A stretch of DNA of 64,000 nt. Source: Nisaea acidiphila. Lineage in GTDB: Bacteria > Pseudomonadota > Alphaproteobacteria > Thalassobaculales > Thalassobaculaceae. Positions within the stretch are counted from its first letter, which is position 1. The number at the start of each line of letters is the position of its first letter. Shown here piece by piece: positions 60,133 through 64,000 of the stretch. Location: contig NZ_CP102480.1 in assembly GCF_024662015.1 (NCBI RefSeq), forward strand, positions 2,080,501 to 2,144,500. The letters run 5' to 3'. The notes under the pieces were generated by a model, which saw nothing but the letters and a program-made list of their open reading frames with translations, was not told where the DNA came from and ran no database searches. The translations under genes and the position numbers were made by a program.

Positions 60133-61323
60133 TCAGACGTTCAGGTTCTCGATCAGCACCGACATGCCCTGGCCCGCGCCCATGCACATGGAGATACAGG
60201 CATAGCGCTGGCCGGATTCCTGGAGGTGGTGCATCGCGGTGATGGTCATGCGCACGCCGGTCGCGCCCGGCGGATGGCCGATCGAGATGCCGCCGCCATA
60301 GAAATTCGTCACGTCGCGGCTGATTCCGAGCTCTTTCTCGGCATGCAGATTCACCACGGCAAAGGCCTCGTTGATTTCGTAATAGTCGATATCGGAGGCC
60401 TTCATGCCACGCTTTTCCCAAAGCGCCCGAATCGCTGGCACCGGGCCGCATCCCATGATCCGCGGCGGAACACCGACGATGGTCCAGTCGACCAGTCGGG
60501 CCACCGGCTCGACGCCCTTCGCCTCCATCTCCGCCCGGTCGCCGACCAGCACGAAGGCGGCGCCGTCAGTGACGCCGCTGGAATTGCCCGGCGTCACCTG
60601 GCCGTCCTTGCGGAAGACCGGCTTGAGCTTGGCAAGCTTCTCCAACGTGACATCCGGCCGAGGAAACTCGTCCTCGATCATCAGCCGGGTGCCCTTGCGC
60701 CCCTCCGGCACTTCGATCGGCGCAATCTGCCTTGCGAGAAAGCCGGTCACCATGGCCTTGCCGGCACGCTGCTGGCTCATCAGGCCCCAAGCGTCCATGT
60801 CCTCGCGGCGATACTGGAAATCTTCCGTCAAATTCTCCGCCGTCGCCCCCATCAGGCCGTGGCCGAAGGGATCGCTATAGACGGATTCGACACTGTCCTC
60901 GAAGCTCTGCGCGCCGCGGACGGCACCCCAGCGCATCTTCTGGTTCAGGAACGGGCCGCGGGAGAAGTTCTCGCCGCCGCCGGCAAGCGCGATCTTGCCG
61001 TGCCCCGTCATGATCTGCTGCGCGGCGGTCAGGATCGCCTGGGTGCCGGAGCCGCAGGCACGGTTGACCTGCAGGGCGCAGCTTTCGTCCTTCATGCCGA
61101 TATTCATGCCGGCCACGCGGCCGACATAGTACCCGTCCGGATCGACCGGGAGCACATTGCCCCAGACCACGTGATCGATATCCTCCGGAGCGATCTCCGC
61201 ATCCTCGACGCAGGCCCGCGCCGCGTGGGTCGCCAGCGTCGAAAGCGGAATGTCCTTCAGCGACTTGCCGAAATCCCCGAACGGCGTCCGCTTGCCGCCC
61301 GCAAGCACGATTTCCTGAGCCAT
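60133..61323 (-). CDS. thiolase family acetyl-CoA acyltransferase
   Basis: 396 residues. Nucleophile Cys90 in NRACGSGTQA, INEAFAVV, GGGISIGHPPGATG with the catalytic His, and the final Cys in CISMCMGAGQG. Condenses or cleaves acyl-CoA with acetyl-CoA. GGGGGAG precedes the ATG. First gene of the thiolase-SDR-dehydrogenase-aceK-ADH series. Confidence 0.95.
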   Translation of the reverse strand: MAQEIVLAGGKRTPFGDFGKSLKDIPLSTLATHAARACVEDAEIAPEDIDHVVWGNVLPVDPDGYYVGRVAGMNIGMKDESCALQVNRACGSGTQAILTAAQQIMTGHGKIALAGGGENFSRGPFLNQKMRWGAVRGAQSFEDSVESVYSDPFGHGLMGATAENLTEDFQYRREDMDAWGLMSQQRAGKAMVTGFLARQIAPIEVPEGRKGTRLMIEDEFPRPDVTLEKLAKLKPVFRKDGQVTPGNSSGVTDGAAFVLVGDRAEMEAKGVEPVARLVDWTIVGVPPRIMGCGPVPAIRALWEKRGMKASDIDYYEINEAFAVVNLHAEKELGISRDVTNFYGGGISIGHPPGATGVRMTITAMHHLQESGQRYACISMCMGAGQGMSVLIENLNV

Positions 61324-61598
61324 GATCCCTTCACTCCCCCGCACCGGACCGGCCGGCGCATCTCGCTTGTTTATTGGCGGCGGAACTCTGGACCGAAGCC
61401 GGCGGCAGGCGCAAGTGCGATAGCGGAATGGGGCCAGAGCCTCCCGATTCGTCCCGTTTCGGGGCAGGAAGGAAACTCCGACCGCAAACAATTTATGCAC
61501 ATTAATTATGCATTTACACTTTCTGCTTAGAAAGCATGCACACTTTGTGATTCGATTGAGTTGACCGGTTCCAACTGACCTTCCGAGTAGGTTCTTCC

Positions 61599-62642
61599 AT
61601 GAGCGCGACCGCATCCGAGAACGATCCCGAGCAGATCGTCACCCTGACCGCTGACGTGCGGACCACCGCCGAGACGAAGATCGCCGAGATCCAGGCGATC
61701 ACCGGACGCACCAAGATGCTGGCCCTCAACGCCCTGATCGAGAGCGCCAGGGTCGGCGAACTCGGGCGGGGCTTCGCGGTGGTCGCGGACGAGGTGAAGG
61801 GGGTCTCTTCGGAAATCGAGCAGATCGCACAGACGTTGAATTCCGAACTTTCCGGCAAGGCGGAGATGCTGGAACGGATCGGCCGCTCGATCGTCGACCA
61901 GCTGAAAGGTCAGCGCCTTGTGGACCTCTCGCTCAATGCTGTCGAACTGATCGACCGGAACCTTTTCGAGCGCACCTGCGACGTGCGCTGGTGGGCAACG
62001 GACAGCGCCATCGTGGATTGCCTCGCCACGCCGTCGGAAGATGCGAGCGCCTACGCCTCCAAACGCCTCGGCGTGATCCTCTCGGCCTATACGGTCTATC
62101 TCGACCTCTGGGTCTGCGATGCGCGCGGCACGGTCGTCGCGAACGGCCGGCCCGACCGCTATCACGTTGAGGGCCAGTCTGCTGCGCAAGCCTCCTGGTT
62201 CCGCAATGCGATGGCATCGGCGAACGGAGACGAATACGCCGTGGATGATATCGTCACCAGTTCGGAACTCGATGGCCAACCGGTGGCGACCTACGCTGCC
62301 GCGATCCGCGAGAACGGAGAGAGCAATGGCGCCGTGCTGGGTGTGTTGGGGATCCATTTCGACTGGGGGCCGCAAGCGCAGACCATCGTCGAGGGCGTGC
62401 GCTTCGACGAGGCCGAAGCCGCCCGCTCCCGTGCGCTTCTGCTCGATGCCGATTTCCGCGTCATCGCCGCGTCCGACGGCGCGGGCGTGCTGAGCGAGCG
62501 CTTCGATCTCCGAACCGAAGGACGGGATAGCGGCCATTACTCCCTTCCCGACGGTACCGTCATCGGCTTTCACCGGACGCCGGGCTATGAGACCTATGAG
62601 GGGCTCGGCTGGTACGGCTGCGTGGTACAGGCGGCGCCTTAG
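61599..62642 (+). CDS. soluble chemoreceptor-tip protein with C-terminal Cache-like domain
   Basis: 347 residues, no TM. Residues 20-70 hold a minimal MCP signalling tip ([20 protein letters not shown] then [13 protein letters not shown]). After a short linker, residues 85-345 look like a Cache/PAS-type ligand domain ([30 protein letters not shown]). This reverses the normal order of sensor then signalling domain and lacks the long coiled coil. It may bind the CheA/CheW lattice or be a diverged regulator; function not known. Ends in a 4-bp overlap with the convergent MazG-like gene. Confidence 0.85.
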   Translation: MSATASENDPEQIVTLTADVRTTAETKIAEIQAITGRTKMLALNALIESARVGELGRGFAVVADEVKGVSSEIEQIAQTLNSELSGKAEMLERIGRSIVDQLKGQRLVDLSLNAVELIDRNLFERTCDVRWWATDSAIVDCLATPSEDASAYASKRLGVILSAYTVYLDLWVCDARGTVVANGRPDRYHVEGQSAAQASWFRNAMASANGDEYAVDDIVTSSELDGQPVATYAAAIRENGESNGAVLGVLGIHFDWGPQAQTIVEGVRFDEAEAARSRALLLDADFRVIAASDGAGVLSERFDLRTEGRDSGHYSLPDGTVIGFHRTPGYETYEGLGWYGCVVQAAP

Positions 62643-62965
62643 AGTTTCGACGACCCGTCCGGCCGGAACCGCCATTTCCGTTCGATGGCGGCGGGGAGAT
62701 CGAGGCCGAAACGGTTTGCGAAAAGCAGGATGTGCCCAAGCACGTCCGCCGCTTCGTTCTCCAGCGCGAGATGGAGCTCCTCGTTGCTGAGATCGCCGCG
62801 CCGTCCGCGGTCGCTATAGCGGTTCCAGACCTGGGTGAGCTCGCCGAGCTCTTCCTGCAGCTTCAGCAGATACCAGTCCGGATCGCGCTCGATACCGAAA
62901 TTCAGTGCGTAGTCCTTCGATGCACGTTCGAACCTGCCGGCCAGAGTCTCCAGCATTCGCCTCAT
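62639..62965 (-). CDS. MazG-like nucleotide pyrophosphohydrolase
   Basis: 108 residues, all-alpha. Metal-binding [11 protein letters not shown] and [15 protein letters not shown] match the EExxE...ExxxD arrangement of MazG/dCTPase-like proteins. Probably removes pyrophosphate from noncanonical nucleotides. ATG at 62956 is an alternative start. Too short for full MazG, which has two such domains. Confidence 0.85.
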   Translation of the reverse strand: MRRMLETLAGRFERASKDYALNFGIERDPDWYLLKLQEELGELTQVWNRYSDRGRRGDLSNEELHLALENEAADVLGHILLFANRFGLDLPAAIERKWRFRPDGSSKL

Positions 62966-63027
62966 CCAAATGTTCGTCTTTTGTTCTTCACTTTAACCAT
63001 CCAACACGGCGGGTCAAGCGGAGACCA

Positions 63028-64000
63028 TCAGGAGGATGCCGGCCGGGCCGCAAGCAACGGAAGTGTAAAAACGACCGCCACGGCCACCATCGCGGCGGAG
63101 ACCCAGAGCGTCGCCGTGAGGCCTGCCAACTGGTAAACAAGGCCGGAAAGCAGGGTTCCCGCGAAACGCCCGACCGCGTTCGCCATGTAATAGAAGCCGA
63201 CATTGAGCGCGACCTTGTCGGCATCCGAATAGGCGACGATCAGATAGGAATGCAGCGCCGAATTCACGGCGAAGACGATCCCGAAGGTCAGCAGCCCGCC
63301 GATCAGGATGACGGACGGCGCGAGCATGTCCGCAGGCGGAGCCAATTGCGGCGTCAGGCCCGCAGCAATCGTTGCCGGAAGAAGCGCGAGCAGACCGCCC
63401 CAGAGCGCCGCACCGCGCGCCGCCGCCCCGGCGTCCTTCGTTTTCCTCATGAAGCGCGGCACCAGGGCCTGCACGATCCCGTAGCCGACAACCCAGACCG
63501 CCATGAAGAGGCCGACCCGGTCGAAGCTCCAGCCGAGCCGGTCATAGAGGAAGACCGGAACCCCGACGACGAACCAGACGTCGCGCGAGGCGAAGAGGAA
63601 GATCCGCGCGGCGGAAAGGAAGTTGATCTCCCGGGTCTTGGCGAAGAGATCCCGCCTGGCGATCTTCTGCTTCGCCTTGCCGAGATCGGCGGTCACGGTC
63701 AGTACCGCGCTTGCCAGGACCAGTGCGAGCATCCCGGCCATGGCATAGAGCGAGACCTCGAAGCCGAGCCATTGCAGCATCACCCCGCCCAAAAGGAAGC
63801 CGACGCCCTTCAGCGCGTTCTTCGAGCCGGTCAAGATAGAGACCCATTTGAAAAGCAGTCCGTCGCCCTCGGAGGCGACCACCAGTTTCACCGCCGATTT
63901 GGAACTCATCTTGGTGAGGTCCTTGGCAATGCCGGAAAGCGCCTGCGCCACCATCACGTATCCGACCGAGAAGAGCGCGGTCCAGGCGGGGTCCGTCAGC
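63028..64000 (-). CDS. arsJ: ArsJ-like MFS transporter (partial, N-terminus beyond window)
   Basis: The visible 323 residues run from before AQALSGIAKDLTKMSSKSAV to the stop. That segment and LTGSKNALKGVGFLLGG are, to my knowledge, hallmarks of the organoarsenical exporter ArsJ. Eight or more TM helices remain; about 80 N-terminal residues are off the window. ArsJ normally works with a GAPDH-like ArsG; no such gene or ArsR is visible here. Assignment rests on recalled motifs. Confidence 0.75.
   Translation of the reverse strand, partial: LTDPAWTALFSVGYVMVAQALSGIAKDLTKMSSKSAVKLVVASEGDGLLFKWVSILTGSKNALKGVGFLLGGVMLQWLGFEVSLYAMAGMLALVLASAVLTVTADLGKAKQKIARRDLFAKTREINFLSAARIFLFASRDVWFVVGVPVFLYDRLGWSFDRVGLFMAVWVVGYGIVQALVPRFMRKTKDAGAAARGAALWGGLLALLPATIAAGLTPQLAPPADMLAPSVILIGGLLTFGIVFAVNSALHSYLIVAYSDADKVALNVGFYYMANAVGRFAGTLLSGLVYQLAGLTATLWVSAAMVAVAVVFTLPLLAARPASS

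Overview
The window is high-GC DNA from an alphaproteobacterium. The best supports are the cytochrome aa3 oxidase cluster in the order ctaC-ctaD-ctaB-coxF-ctaG-ctaE-DUF983-surf1, the plant-type GshA, the rpmH-rnpA-yidD-yidC-engB-argB run, DUF2336 and DUF4864 proteins, an FnrL-type regulator, and many chemoreceptors. The mix fits a free-living, motile, respiring member of the Rhodospirillales or a close relative; this is inferred from gene content only. No insertion sequence, prophage, CRISPR array or rRNA was seen. Coding density is high and nearly every gene has a clear Shine-Dalgarno sequence.

Layout. 1-2385 (minus): M16 peptidase (cut by the window edge) and thrC. 2490-4837: a small mixed block (DUF1932 dehydrogenase, GNAT, Lrp/AsnC regulator with a near-consensus Lrp box, DUF6356). 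4845-12588 (minus): M32 carboxypeptidase and the cytochrome c oxidase operon. 12881-16230 (plus): tldD, a small anchored protein and a six-TM chemoreceptor. 16246-19406 (minus): rsmE-gshA-EamA. 19504-21128 (plus): ubiA and an ETF-beta-type lysine methyltransferase, convergent with a GGCT-like unknown. 22338-30917 (plus): three tandem paralogous chemoreceptors of about 880 residues. 30914-32707 (minus): GNAT and rmuC. 32842-35091 (plus): def-fmt-truA. 35095-37701 (minus): dapD-dapE-membrane protein. 37920-37996: a candidate structured RNA ending in an intrinsic terminator just before an MFS exporter (38036). 39225-43410: pyrimidine nucleotidase, GGDEF protein, DUF2336 protein, small secreted protein. 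43764-47930 (minus): rpmH to argB. 48168-51919 (plus): flavin disulfide oxidoreductase, histidine kinase, FNR-type regulator. 51940-54309 (minus): gpt, DUF4864, lipoprotein. 54687-54763: tRNA-Arg(ACG). 54913-55422: stand-alone receiver. 55432-61323 (minus): thiolase-SDR-hydroxyacyl-CoA dehydrogenase-aceK-alcohol dehydrogenase. 61599-62642: soluble chemoreceptor-like protein with reversed domain order. 62639-64000: MazG-like protein and an ArsJ-like transporter cut by the window end.

Themes. Respiration (oxidase, haem O synthesis, ubiquinone, FnrL, possibly ETF modification) and acyl-CoA/acetate metabolism (thiolase, dehydrogenase, aceK) sit among many sensory genes: five chemoreceptor-type proteins, a kinase, a receiver and a diguanylate cyclase. 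The parts most worth following are the triple receptor array with internally repeated sensor modules, the three-way-junction RNA at 37920-37996, and the reversed receptor at 61599.
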